Shown here piece after piece: positions 33,505 to 46,020 of a DNA stretch of 64,000 nucleotides (within the stretch, counting starts at the first letter, position 1; every line of letters starts with the position of its first letter). The DNA is from Smallanthus sonchifolius. Taxonomy: Eukaryota; Streptophyta; Magnoliopsida; Asterales; Asteraceae. Both the position numbers and the translations under genes were made by a program. Where the stretch lies: the NCBI GenBank assembly GCA_023525975.1, contig CM042022.1, positions 64,748,001-64,812,000 on the forward strand. Direction: 5' to 3'. Below the pieces are notes generated by a model. It saw only the letters and a program-made list of their open reading frames with translations. It did no database searches and was not told where the DNA came from.

Positions 33505-33788
33505 TCTCGGGTCAAGCTTCGTGTTGGATTGGATTCTCGATTGTTTGGGTGGCCGTAAATGTTGGAGTTAGAACTCTCAGTTGGGAGTCATTAAACTTGT
33601 TTTGAGCCATCTCAAGGATGTTGAAACTTATTGTTGCTTTTGAGATGTCGGTCGGTCGTTTTAACACAAACTATGGCGTTGACATTTTGTCGTAGTTAAC
33701 ATGTGTTGTTTTACCAAGAGTTTTTAATGGGACCTACTTTCGCGTGATTTTGAAAGTTAAAATCGGTTGAAAATTTTTGGGTGTTACA
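33505..33788 (+). mobile_element. Family A LTR-1, segment 3 of 3
   Basis: The family A LTR resumes after B and runs to its end, TGTTACA. It aligns to 49193-49472 of LTR-2. 33505-33509 is the right TSD of B. A PBS follows at once, so this LTR acts as the 5' LTR of internal copy 2 as well as the 3' LTR of internal copy 1. Confidence 0.9.
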
Positions 33789-35753
33789 ACTTGGTATCAG
33801 AGCAGTGGTTTAAGGGTTTTGGTGTGCGAGACATCAAACTCAAACCTATAATGCTCTTGATATGGTCAAGAAACGAGAATCTAATGAAGGCATGACCGAG
33901 ACTCGGAGCTTAAGGGTGAAAGGTTAGTAATGATTATTGTCGTTGATCATTATAATTGGTATCTAAGGTGAATTATGTGTGCCGAAACTTTTCTTGGGAG
34001 TTATCACATGGGGACAATGACTAAACTTATGCATAGTATATTACTAATCATGTCTGGCCAGAATGATTAGTAATGTAACATGTCTACGTGTTTTCATGGT
34101 GGCTATGTAATAATAACCATCACCAAGGAGTAAGTGAATGCGATTATATATGTATTTATATGTATATAGATATAGATATACTAATGTACATATAGGAGTA
34201 TAACTTAAGATAGATGCCTATAGTTATGCTTATACACGTATGACAAGTTGATCGTTTTAACACAGTCGGGGAATGACTGACGGAGACGGATGTTAGTAGG
34301 CGGAAATAGTCAATGAGAGTTGTCTTAAAGACTCATGCACAAAGGAGTCTACACGTGTATCACCTCGGGGATGGGGAGTAGCATGGAGTTAGTTGGGAGA
34401 ATTAGAAAGCAAAATTCTAGTAGGGGATGGCTAAAGCTTTATATCTTGTCGTGTTAATCTTCGTTCAAGGAAGATAGGGCTCTTTGAGGGAAACGTATGT
34501 AGCCTAGGGAGCGGGAGGAACAACTTTGGCGAAACATTTCTAAACTACCAAAGACGCGGCTGGAGTCTTTTGGCATACTTGTTGGATTATATTATATGTG
34601 AATCGATGGATTCGGAGGTGATCAACATTGCGGATTTCATAATGTTGACAAATGTATGAGTTAATAATCGAAGGATGTGGGTGAAACAATCAAATAGAAT
34701 GGAGTCCTAAGATTGTAGTGGAATTAGTAACCGTATCGATGTCTTGTATGACTAAAGGGTGATGTGTTGACCCGTTCTTAGCTAGAGACGGTGAAACACG
34801 TGGCGCATGAATTGGTGTATACCTGGCTTATGCCATTGGCACCAGCCGGGGAAATGGAATACTTGATGTTCCAGTTGCAATGAAGTTCATGAGGGTTCTA
34901 TACCCGAATGTCTATTCTTGGGCTGTAACCGTTCTCTTAAGGAAAAGAAGAATAGAAGAATGTATACGTACATTTTTCGGGTTTGAACAGGTGTCTAAAT
35001 CTTAGTTCAACAATGAAGGTAGAGGAGGACGTTATCCCATGAATGTATCATTTTCCTTTATGTATACTATGGGATTGTGGAGGCAACTTTCTGGCTCATT
35101 AGAAGTTACGCAGTTGTGTGGATCATGTGAAAGGTGTGTAGACCCATGTATGTTAATACGGTATTCGTTTATTCGATGATAGTCATTTTTATGTTCGAAG
35201 CAAGTCATTCAAACTCATTATCTTCGTGAGTTTTCTGAAATTCCCTGAAAGGAGAGGCTTTTCTTCAGAATGATTTGGTGTGCCATTTGGCTTTGGGTGG
35301 AAATCCATTTTAGGATAAGGCGGTGAATTCTAAAAAAAACTTTTATGTTGACCCGACAATGATTGAGGTAATCAAGGGTAAATTGTGCTTGGAGTCTTAG
35401 AACTTCATAAGTGGCGTTAGAAGTCTCAGAACTACACAACGGTGATTGAAAATGAAGTCTTTGAACTTCAAATGGGAGAATTTGGAGGGGGAGCGTTAGA
35501 AGGTTGAGTTAAAATCCTCGAACTTCATCGGTGTTTTTGAAGTGTTTGAACTTCATGGGTGTTCTTGAAGTCATTGACCTTCTTGGGTGAAGAATGAGAC
35601 TAATAGGTGTCATGGGTTATTGTATGTTCGATTTTGGAGATTAAATTTTTGTGGCTGCGGATGTAAAGAGGCACAATCAAGTGTGTGGTTATAATTGCCT
35701 CACTTGCCTATGGGTTAAGGCCAAATACCAAAAGGGAGCCTACCCTTCCGAGT
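33789..35753 (+). mobile_element. Family A internal copy 2, left part
   Basis: This part contains the leader followed by sequence that aligns to window positions 1-2215. Relative to copy 1 about 763 bp are missing at 34527, where both ends share 'gcgaa', suggesting a microhomology-mediated deletion that removed the gag knuckle region. The RT relic (about 34840-35070) and the integrase zinc-finger relic (YNCLTCLWVKAKYQK, 35650-35740) remain. It ends at the G insertion, with TSD CGAGT at 35749-35753. Confidence 0.85.
33792..33803 (+). other. Primer-binding site after LTR-1
   Basis: TGGTATCAGAGC lies three bases after the LTR end, with the following leader shared with 49476 onward. It shows that sequence downstream of LTR-1 begins a second internal region in the same orientation. 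Confidence 0.9.
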
Positions 35754-38262
35754 TGTCACACCCCGACCGATGGCGGAATCATCGGGGCGGGACATGTAAG
35801 ACTGTTCATAGCACATGGTTGACTAAATTGAAATATATTAAAGTCAAATTTGCATTACAATAAATCCAAGTACAAGATCAAATTCAAACAAGAAACATAA
35901 ACAATTCATAAAATTCTTGATTTATTTTGCTAAGTCCAAATCCTATGTTGAACACGTCTTGAATCAATCTCACACATTGGGGCCTGAAACATGAATAAAA
36001 TAAAGTCAACTAAAAAATTGGTGAGTATAACACAGTTGTATATAGATAGCATATAGTTGAAAACAAATCCTTTACATGACATGATAAATAAGGCGTTCAT
36101 GGGGAGTAACTATTGTGTAACCAAATGTACAATCAAACCTTGTAACTAGCATGCAAAACAAAGTGTATTGTCGGTTTCAATCACCGCGTACCATGGGTGG
36201 GTTTGTCAGACTCAACAGATCCATCATTGAAAACCGTCGGCTTGTATAGTTAATGATTGCACATAAGAGCATACAAAGGTTAAACACACCTAGCACTCGG
36301 GCACAAAGCTCAAATTTTTTGCACACATGTATGTAAATAGGATTTTTTTTACACTTGTGTAGTTTGTGTAAATGTAAATGTGTAATGTGTAATGAGTATA
36401 GAGTTCATGTTCCACCCCAAAAGTGTAAAAGAGTAAAAGGGGTTGTGAATACTCACTTGGTATGGAAGTGAAGCTAACAAGGAATATAGATAGCAAAAAG
36501 ATCCTTGAAAAGTACACTTTAACCTAAATAGTAATATGCATTGAATCACATAGATGTATAAAGTTTAAAAATAAAAGTTGGATTTGTATATAAAACCATT
36601 GGTTTGTATTTAAAAAGGATTGAATAAAATTTATAAAGTTTGAGGTAAAATATGTTTGAAACAATTTAATTAGGTTTGAATTAAATAAATAAGTGTATAA
36701 CTATAGTTTATGAAATAATGTCAATATTAATTGAAATTAAGTATAAATAAATAAAACGATTTTGATTTAAAATGTAAAGTAAATAAGTCATCATTATTTA
36801 TAAATTTTGTAACTTATTTATTTAAAATATCATTTAAGTGTAAGATGATAAATATAAATTTAATTTTTATAAACTTTTCAATAAATTACATTTATGCCAA
36901 GATTAAACTTTTAATCTATTTTTAAATACAGAAAACATATTTTTATAAAATCTGAAACATTTACTGATTAAAATATAAAAATTATAATTCTGTTAAAAAT
37001 TCTGAGTCTAGCACGACCGTGCCTCGGAAGGGCACGAGCGTGCTCAAGCCACGGGCGCGACCGCGCTAGTCGGGGCGCGACCGGGTTGATCAATCAGGAG
37101 CACAATCTAGACAAGTCATCAGGCACGACCGTGCCTTAGCCCGGCACGGTCGCGTCTATGATTTTTAGACACAACAGAGACTAGCCCAAAGGGCATGACA
37201 AGGTCTGGACGGATGACACGACCGCGCTGCTAGTCGACACGACCGCGCTAAACGAGGCACGGCCGCGCTAGATGATTAGCGCGACCGTGTGTATTCCAAA
37301 TCAGACACGAATCGAGAGTTTCTTGTATTTTGAACACAGGAATTGTTAGGGCTTTTGATTAATGGGTTATTAAGAGTCTTTTCATATAACTTAATTGTAT
37401 GGAAATCGAGTTTAAGCATGGGTTCGATTAAATCATTTTTATTAAAATATGATTTCTGATTCTGATCGAACTCTATAATGGAAGCCCAAATTGAATGAGG
37501 GCTTTTGATAATGTTACTGAAATGAGTGAGATGGAGAGTATAATTACCCTAAAACGTAACGGATCGATGAAGAACGGCAGAGATGAGTTCCGGCGACAGA
37601 GGTAAAGGTTTCCGGTGACTTCGACTGCGATTCCAGCTAGGCCAGAGAGTCCAGAGTCTTGGAGAGAGCCGGGAGATGATAAATCCTTTCTTGATCGGGA
37701 GAATTTGGGTTCTAGGAGGAAGACTCGAGTTTTGCTTGAATTGCTTGAGAGAGAATTCGAGATTGATGGAGAAAAACTAAGGCGTTGAGTAATTGAAAAT
37801 GGTATAACTCGCGTTAAAGGAAAAGAAACGTAATCGGATTTGAAATTCGAACGATTGAGCGTTTTGAAATCACATTTACGTTTCGACTGTTTCGCAGGCG
37901 CGACCGTGCCAAGATTGGCGCGACCGTGCTTAGGAACCGGGCGCGATCGTTCCAGGACCAGCCGCGCGATCGTGCCGAGGCACTTGGCGCGACCGTGCTA
38001 GAACGAAGCACGACCGTGCTAACTAGGGTTTCTTGATAAATTTTCAACTTTAGTCCTTGACTTTTCAGGTTTTATAAATTTGAAATATATAGTTACTTGT
38101 ATAGCGTTTATGTGCATATAATCGAGTAAAACTTGCGAACTTGTATAGAATCATTGCATTTTATTTACCGCGGGAAAAATATTGAGACATTGCACGAGTA
38201 TAGAACTTGAAATTTCATTACATTGAATTGAAATATGAATACTAAAAATCAGAAATGTTACA
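35754..38262 (-). mobile_element. G 3' LTR (left in the window)
   Basis: This 2,509-bp LTR carries two clusters of CpG-rich palindromes (37010-37300 and 37893-38024) in otherwise A/T-rich DNA. It is near-identical to 43524-46020. The short minus-strand ORFs inside it repeat in every LTR copy and have no family resemblance. Confidence 0.95.
37010..38024 (+). repeat. CpG-rich palindrome clusters in the G 3' LTR
   Basis: About 16 copies of a 12-bp near-palindrome of the form GCRCGAYCGYGC occur, ten at 37010-37300 and six at 37893-38024. Variants include GCACGACCGTGC, GCGCGACCGCGC and GCGCGATCGTTC. Spacing is irregular. Equivalent clusters are in the other G-family LTRs at 44778-45065 and 45652-45785, and at 58713-58975 and 59575-59690. 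A perfect unit, GCACGATCGTGC, is at 44801-44812. Confidence 0.9.
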
Positions 38263-38275
38263 GTCTCCCCATGTT
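38263..38275 (-). other. Polypurine tract of G
   Basis: On the minus strand, catggggagac directly precedes the TGTAACA start of the 3' LTR. The gypsy 'ttcgggacgaaatt' signature lies just upstream. Confidence 0.85.
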
Positions 38276-38296
38276 GAGAGAATTTCGTCCCGAAAT

Positions 38297-39874
38297 TTAG
38301 CTAGAGGAAACAATATTAATAGTAAAAAGATGTGGGTACTTGAGCTTCATTTGGTCTTCTCGTTCCCAAGTGTACTCAGGACCACGCTTAAACTCCCAAC
38401 GAACTTTGACGATAGGAATACGACTTCGCTTGAGTTGCTTGACTTCACGATCCATAATTTCCACCGGCTTCTCAACGAAGTGCATCGTTTCATCAATGCA
38501 CACGTCGTCAAGCGGTATATGGAGATTTTCATCAGCGAGACACTTCTTTAGATTAGATATATGAAATGTAGGATGCACATTGCCAAGAGATGGAGGTAAC
38601 TCGAGCTTGTAAGCCACTTTCCCAATCCTTTCAAGGATTTTGAATGGACCAACATAACGAGGTGATAACTTGCCTTTCTTTCCAAAACGGATCACACCCT
38701 TCCATGGAGATACCTTAAGAAGAACGAGATCACCGACTTGGAATTCCAAGGGTTTTCGACGCTTGTCGGCATAACTCTTTTGTCGACTCCTTGCTACTCG
38801 GATATTGTCACGGATTTGAATAATCTTGTCGGAAGTTTCTTGAATTAACTCGGGACCGGTGATTTGTGCTTCACCAATCTCGTTCCAACAGATCGGAGAA
38901 CGACACTTGCGACCATAGAGAGCTTCGAATGGAGCCATGTTGATACTTGTGTGGTAGCTATTGTTATAAGAAAACTCAATAAGGGATAAATGTGAATCCC
39001 AATTGCCACCAAAATCGATTACACAAGCTCTAAGCATGTCTTCAAGAGTTTGGATTGTTCGCTCGGTTTGGCCATCAGTTTGGGGATGGTAAGCCGTGCT
39101 CAAATCCAAACGAGTACCAAGAGCAGATTGGAGAGATTGCCAAAATCGAGAAGTGAACCGAGCGTCTCTATCAGATATTATGTTCAAGGGAACACCATGA
39201 CGGCTCACAATTTCATCAATGTAAATTCGGGCAAGTTTCTCCACTTTGAAGTCTTCACGAATAGGCAAAAAGTGGGCAGATTTGGTGAGTCGATCAATGA
39301 TCACCCAAATACTATCATAACCACTCGAGGTGCGAGGGAGCTTGGTAATGAAATCCATAGCTAAATTCTCCCATTTCCACACGGGAATTTCCGGTTGTTC
39401 AAGCAAACCAGAAGGACGCTGATGTTCGGCTTTGACTTTGGAGCAAGTTAAGCATTTGGCAACATAAAGAGCAATGTCCTTCTTCATACCGGGCCACCAA
39501 TAAAGCTGACGAAGATCTTGGTACATTTTATCTGCACCAGGATGAATAGAATAATGAGTCTTATGAGCCTCGCTCATGAGAATTGCACGGAGATCATCGC
39601 GATCGGGAACCCAAATACGGTTCAAGTAATATAGTAAGCCATTGGGTTTAGATTCAAGAAGAAGTTCAACACCACACGATATTTCCTCATACATGTTACC
39701 CTCGGTTACCGAGACGTGTTGAGCTTCTAAAATACGGGTTTGAATATCGGATTGAATACGGGCACAATGAAGCATAACATGGTCCTTTCGACTCAAGGCA
39801 TCGGCTACAACATTCGCTTTGCCGGGATGGTAACGAATCTCGCAGTCGTAGTCGTTAAGGAGTTCGACCCAACG
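38297..39874 (-). pseudogene. pol: G pol, integrase and chromodomain-like tail
   Basis: The frame is open from the nonsense codon at 39875-39877 to the stop at 38297. It encodes an HHCC zinc finger (HYSIHPGADKMY, CLTCSKVKAEHQ), a DDE core with MDFITKLP, IISDRDARFTS and DGQTERTIQ (all three catalytic residues present), the C-terminal LSPRYVGPF block, and a tail with KPVEIMDREVKQLK and EYTWEREDQM that fits a chromodomain. Integrase inserts the cDNA, and the chromodomain is thought to direct it to heterochromatin. This portion looks undamaged. Confidence 0.93.
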
Positions 39875-40354
39875 TCATTGCCTCATATTGAGCTCTTTTT
39901 GGTTGAAGATATGTTGAAGACTTTTATGGTCGGTGAATACCACACATTTCGTGCCATATAGGTAATGTCTCCAAATCTTTAACGCGAATACGACCGCACC
40001 CAACTCGAGATCGTGCGTCGTATAATTCTTTTCATGAATTTTGAGTTGCCTTGATGCATAAGCGATTACTTTTCCTCGTTGCATGAGGACACAACCAAGA
40101 CCTTGGTTAGAAGCATCACAATAGACAACTAGATCATCATTTCCATCGGGGAGGGTCAAGATGGGAGCATTGCACAACTTTTGCTTAAGAGTTTGGAAAG
40201 CTTCTTCTTGCTTCGGTCCCCATTCATAAGCTTTACCCTTATGGGTCAAGGCGGTAAGAGGGACAGCAATCTTTGAGAAGTTTAAGATGAAACGACGATA
40301 ATAACCCACAAGACCAAGGAACGAACTTCGGTAGGAGTCTTCGGGGCATTCCAA
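39875..40354 (-). pseudogene. pol: G pol, RT end and RNase H
   Basis: This frame continues the polyprotein after the frameshift. It includes FLGLVGYYRRFI (RT thumb side) and RNase H with VVYCDASNQGLG, THDLELGAVVFAL and VFTDHKSLQHIF, which supply the acidic active-site residues. It ends in MRQ-stop at 39875-39877. The TGA stands where relatives have an Arg codon, consistent with a CpG-to-TpG change. Integrase follows in the same frame. Confidence 0.92.
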
Positions 40355-42828
40355 TTCTTAACCGTTTCAATCTTAGCAGGATCAACATGAATACCCTTGT
40401 CATTGACGATGTGACCAAGAAATTGAACTTCTTTTAACCAAAATTCACATTTGGAGAACTTGGCATATAGTTTTTCTTTCTTTAAAAGGTCCAAAACCAA
40501 TCTAAGGTGTTCTTCATGGTCGGCTTTAGTCTTGGAATAGATTAAGATATCGTCAATGAAAACGATCACGAATTTATCAAGGTACGGTTTGCACACACGA
40601 TTCATGAGGTCCATGAAAACTGCGGGTGCATTGGTTAATCCAAAAGGCATAACCATGAACTCGTAATGACCATACCTTGTTCGGAAAGCAGTCTTAGGAA
40701 TGTCATCTTCTTGAACACGGAGCTGATGATAACCAGATCGAAGATCAATCTTCGAGAAACACGTAGAACCTTGAAGTTGATCAAAGAGATCATCGATTCT
40801 AGGCAAAGGATAGCGATTCTTGATAGTAAGCTTATTGAGTTCGCGATAGTCAATACACATGCGAAATGATCCATCCTTCTTCTTTACAAATAAGACGGGT
40901 GCACCCCACGGTGAATGACTCGGGCGAATGAACCCTTTATCGGAGAGTTCTTGAAGTTGACTTGCGAGCTCTTGCATTTCGGAAGGTGCAAGACGATAAG
41001 GAGCTCTAGCAACAGGGTTAGCTCCGGGCATGAGATCAATACGGAACTCGACTTGACGAACGGGAGGAAGACCGGATAAATCTTTAGGAAACACTTCGGG
41101 AAAATCTCGAATAATGGGAATGTCTTGGATACTCTTCTCCTTGACATCCTTTTGAACAATATGAGCTAGGAAGGCGATGTACTTCTTTCGCAAGTACTTT
41201 TGAGCAGTAGTACAAGACATCAATTTAAGACCCTTGCAAGGCTTTTCACCAAAAACCCTTAAGGTTTCTCCCGAAGGTAGCGGAATTCGGATGCACTTTT
41301 CAAAGCAAATAACTTCGGCATGATGATTTGATAGCCAATCCATACCTATGATAATGTCAAAGCTTCCTAGTGGCATTGGAATAAGGTTGATTGGGAATGC
41401 ATGATCATTAAGTTCTAAAGAGCAATCATAGATAATAGACTCAATTGTAAGGGAGTCACCATTTGCTATTTCAACGGTGAAGGTTTTCTCTAATTGGGAT
41501 CGTGTCTTTGCAAGTAAAGGCTCAAAATTAAGTGACACAAAACTTTTATCGGCACCGGTATCGAACAAAATGGAGGCATATTGAATATTAACAAGGAACG
41601 TACCATTAACCACGTCGTTGTTGGCTTGAGCTTCGTTGGCGTTAATGTTGAAAGCACTCCCACGAGCTCCACCTTGTCTAGTATTTGCGAGCCTTGGACA
41701 TAGATTACGAAAATGATTCGGGTCACCACACTCATAACAAGCACGCCCATTAGCAATGGCGGGAGCACCTTGATTAGCCACTTGAGGTACGGTTTGGTTT
41801 GGAGGGTTGACTTGGCCCGTAAGGGCTTTGGTCCTACAAACATTAACCGTATGACCATATCTCCCACAATAAGTACAAAGGCGACATGGGATGTTTTGGG
41901 GATGATGATAGTTGGAGGTGGCACAAAGTGGGTAAATTCCACCATATGGCTCTTTGACTGGTGCTTGAACCATAGGTGCAGCTTGGTTCACGGGAACAGC
42001 AGGAGTAACCACAGCAAAATTTCTAACCTTCCTCTTTCTAGTGTTGCGAGAGGGCTCGGTTGTAGCTTCTTTGGTGTGGTTAGGAGGGGTTACGGTTTCA
42101 GCAACTTTCTTAGAACCCTTTTTGGTAAGAGTTCCAGCTTTAACATGATTATCGGTTAGGGTAGCAGACAGGCGGATGGCATCTTCCAAAGTAGCAGGAT
42201 TTCTACCTAAGACAGTATCTTGAATTTGTCTTGGTAGCCCACCAATGTACTTTTCGATGCAACGAGATAATGGAGTGACCATGTGGGGCACAAGAAGACT
42301 CAATTCATGGAACCGAGTTGTGTAAGCCAAGTGTTCCCCACTATCTTGGGCAAGATCCCAAAATTCGGCCTCTAACTTCTTCACTTCATTGCGAGGACAG
42401 AACTCCTCGGTCATAAGCCTTTTGACCTCATCCCAAGGTAAGGCCATAGCTACATCAACACCCCTATTCCTTTTCTCCCCATTCCACCATGTAAGTGCCC
42501 GTTTTTGAAGGACACTAGTAGCATGACGAACACAGAGGTTGTCGGGACAGTCACTATTGAGAAAGGTATTCTCAATACTTTCGAACCATTGGAGGAGTCC
42601 GGTAGCTCCTTCGGTTCCATAAAACTTTAGGGGATTGCACGAATTGAAGTGCTTGAAGGTGCATTGGGATGGATTACCACCATTTCCACCATTACCACCA
42701 TTATTACCACTATTGCTTCCATTGCCATTAGTGGCACCATTGGCTTGGGTGAGTTGTGTCACCAATTGAGTAAGAATAGCAGCAATGTCGGAGTTGGCGT
42801 TAGCGGCGGGAGCACGACGAGGAGGCAT
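40282..42828 (-). pseudogene. gag-pol: G gag-protease-RT
   Basis: The start is taken at the Met at 42828 (MPPRRAPAANAN), because the upstream Met adds only six untypical residues. Gag has a Gly/Asn-rich N-terminus, the retrotransposon gag domain (LQWFESIENTF, ALTWWNGEKRNRG, AYTTRFHELSLL) and two knuckles, CTYCGRYGHTVNVC and CYECGDPNHFRNLC. The protease follows with ILFDTGADKSFVS. RT follows with WGAPVLFVKKKDGSFRMC, RYPLPRIDDLFDQL and VIVFIDDILIYSKT, the catalytic FIDD box. The frame is lost near 40305-40315, after TPTEVRS, consistent with a small deletion, and the reading continues in the 39875-40354 frame. Confidence 0.94.
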
Positions 42829-43523
42829 TCTACAGATTTGAAACACAAGACAAGAGAGATTGTAAGAACTTATGAGAATTGCTAGGATTTAATAGAATGA
42901 GATAACAAAATAAAAGATAGATAATCATAGTTTGGATTGTACTCAAAAGTGACAAAAATTCACTTGAATACTAAGGCATATTAAGGTTAATTTAAACTCG
43001 TATAATTTTCAAGGAGACATGCTTTAGCCTATAGGTAAACACTCATCTTGGGAGTTCCCAGGAAAGCATACGGGTCCCTCGGTTGATTGGGATTTATGCG
43101 AAATGCTTTCCTAGACAGAAAACCCAAAATACAGGTGTCACCCTTCCAGATTGCACGTGTCCTCAAATAATTTAACAAGTTTAAAAACCTCAACGAAGAA
43201 ATAAAAATTTTATTTAAAGATTTTTGCTTCAAGAATTTTCCACATGCTTAGAAAGGATAAAGATAGAAAAAGAAGATAAGAATAATAAGAGGTTTAGGCC
43301 ATAGGAAAGGATGTTATTTATTTAATTATTATTTAAGAATATCCTAATAAGTCATGCATTTCTAACAAAGAAGGTAGCAAATATAATAATAATTAATCAT
43401 GGTAAGCATGTAGCACATAGCACAAAATCATGAAGCATAACATAAGTGGGTGTCATAAAGTTATAGTCTAGGTCAAGATGTCTAATAACCTAAATCCCTA
43501 TAACCAAGGCTCTGATACCAAAT
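42829..43523 (-). other. G 5' leader with primer-binding site
   Basis: This is a non-coding leader between the 5' LTR and gag. The PBS, TGGTATCAGAGCC on the minus strand, is at 43508-43520, three bases from the LTR end. It matches initiator tRNA-Met usage. Nothing else was recognised in the remaining 650 bp. Confidence 0.88.
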
Positions 43524-46020
43524 TGTCACACCCCGATCGATGACGGAATCATCGGGGCGGGACATGTAAGACTGTTCATAGCACATGGTTGACTAAATTG
43601 AAATATATTAAAGTCAAATTTGCATTACAATAAATCCAAGTACAAGATCAAATTCAAACAAGAAACATAAACAATTCATAAAATTCTTGATTTATTTTGC
43701 TAAGTCCAAATCCTATGTTGACACGTCTTGAATAAATCTCACATATTGGGGCCTGAAACATGAATAAAATAAAGTCAACTAAAAAGTTGGTGAGTATAAC
43801 ACAGTTGTATATAGATAGCATATAGTTGAAAACAAATCCTTTACATGACATGATAAATAAGGCGTTCATGGAGAGTAACTATTGTGTAACCAAATGTACA
43901 ATCAAACCTTGTAACTAGCATGCAAAACAAAGTGTATTGTCGGTTTCAATCACCGCGTACCATGGGTGGGTTTGTCAGACTCAACAGATCCATCATTGAA
44001 AACCGTCAGCTTGTATAGTTAATGATTGCACATAAGAGCATACAAAGGTTAAACACACCTAGCACTCGGGCACAAAGCTCAAATTTTTTGCACACATGTA
44101 TGTAAATAGGATTTTTTTTACACTTGTGTAGTTTGTGTAAATGTAAATGTGTAATGTGTAATGAGTATAGAGTTCATGTTCCACCCCAAAAGTGTAAAAG
44201 AGTAAAAGGGGTTGTGAATACTCACTTGGTATGGAAGTGAAGCTAACAAGGAATATAGATAGCAAAAAGATCCTTGAAAAGCACACTTTAACCTAAATAG
44301 TAATATGCATTGAATCACATAGATGTATAAAGTTTAAAAATAAAAGTTGGATTTGTATATAAAACCATTGGTTTGTATTTAAAAAGGATTGAATAAAATA
44401 TATAAAGTTTGAGGTAAAATATGTTTGAAACAATTTAATTAGGTTTGAATTAAATAAATAAGTGTATAACTATAGTTTATAAAATAATGTCAATATTAAT
44501 TGAAATTAAGTATAAATAAATAAAACGATTTTGATTTAAAATGTAAAGTAAATAAGTCATCATTATTTATAAATTTTGTAACTTATTTATTTAAAATATC
44601 ATTTAAGTGTAAGATGATAAATATAAATTTAATTTTTATAAACTTTTCAATAAATTACATTTATGCCAAGATTAAACTTTTAATCTATTTTTAAATACAG
44701 AAAACATATTTTTATAAAATCTGAAACATTTACTGATTAAAATATAAAAATTATAATTCTGTTAAAAATTCTGAGTCTAGCACGACCGTGCCTCGGAAGG
44801 GCACGATCGTGCTCAAGCCACGGGCGCGACCGCGCTAGTCGGGGCGCGACCGGGTTGATCAATCAGGAGCACAATCTAGACAAGTCATCAGGCACGACCG
44901 TGCCTTAGCCCGGCACGGTCGCGTCTATGATTTTTAGACACAACAGAGACTAGCCCAAAGGGCATGACAAGGTCTGGACGGATGACACGACCGCGCTGCT
45001 AGTCGACACGACCGCGCTAAACGAGGCACGGCCGCGCTAGATGATTAGCGCGACCGTGTCTATTCCAAATCAGACACGAATCGATGAAGAACGGCAGAGA
45101 TTGTTAGGGCTTTTGATTAATGGGTTATTAAGAGTCTTTTCATATAACTTAATTGTATGGAAATCGAGTTTAAGCATGGGTTCGATTAAATCATTTTTAT
45201 AAAAATATGATTTCTGATTCTGATCGAACTCTATAATGGAAGCCCAAATTGAATGAGGGCTTTTGATAATGTTACTGAAATGAGTGAGATGGAGAGTATA
45301 CTTACCCTAAAACGTAACGGATCGATGAAGAACGGCAGAGATAAGTTCCGGCGACGGAGGTAAAGGTTTCCGGTGACTTCGACTGCGATTCCGGCTAGGC
45401 CAGAGAGTCCAGAGTCTTGGAGAGAGCCGGGAGATGATAAATCCTTTCTTGATCGGGAGAATTTGGGTTCCAGGAGGAAGACTCGAGTTTTGCTTGAATT
45501 GCTTGAGAGAGAATTCGAGATTGATGGAAAAAAACTGAGGCGTTGAGTAATTGAAAATGGTATAACTCGCGTTAAAGGAAAAGAAACGTAATCGGATTTG
45601 AAATTCGAACGATTGAGCGTTTTGAAATCACATTTACGTTTCGACTGTTTCGCAGGCGCGACCGTGCCAAGATTGGCGCGACCGTGCTTAGGAACCGGGC
45701 GCGATCGTTCCAGGACCAACCGCGCGATCGTGCCGAGGCACTTGGCGCGACCGTGCTAGAACGAAGCACGACCGTGCTAACTAGGGTTTCTTGATAAATT
45801 TTCAACTTTAGTCCTTGACTTTTCAGGTTTTATAAATTTGAAATATATAGTTACTTGTATAGCGTTTATGTGCATATAATCGAGTAAAACTTGCGAACTT
45901 GTATAGAATCATTGCATTTTATTTACCGCGGGAAAAATATTGAGACATTGCACGAGTATAGAACTTGAAATTTCATTACATTGAATTGAAATATGAATAC
46001 TAAAAATCAGAAATGTTACA
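43524..46020 (-). mobile_element. G 5' LTR (right in the window)
   Basis: This is the 2,497-bp partner of 35754-38262. It differs by scattered substitutions and by one replaced segment at 45080-45101, which is a copy of 45321-45342 further along the LTR. It ends TGTTACA and is followed by the right TSD, CGAGT. Confidence 0.95.

Larger units (their letters stand above)
35754..46020 (-). mobile_element. G: nearly intact Ty3/gypsy chromovirus
   Basis: This 10.3-kb element has TSD CGAGT (35749-35753 and 46021-46025). In its own orientation (minus) the LTRs begin TGTAACATTTC and end GGTGTGACA. A PBS follows the right-hand LTR and a gggga-type polypurine tract precedes the left-hand one. Gag, PR, RT, RNase H, integrase and a chromodomain-like tail are in gypsy order. 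LTRs of 2.5 kb and the C-terminal block suit the Tekay/Del side of the chromoviruses. The two LTRs differ at only a few places by eye, so it is the youngest complete insertion here. One frameshift and one nonsense codon break the polyprotein. Confidence 0.95.

Noticed and set aside
36290..36549. Small hydrophobic ORFs in the G LTRs (also 44059-44318 and 57943-58209)
   Set aside because: They repeat identically because the LTR repeats. They are A/T-rich, overlap in two frames, and are broken in the solo LTR.
37814..38047. Arg/Ser-rich ORF in the G LTR (also 45231-45805 and 58594-58806)
   Set aside because: It is a by-product of translating the CpG-rich palindrome clusters, with no conserved domain and different extents in each LTR copy.
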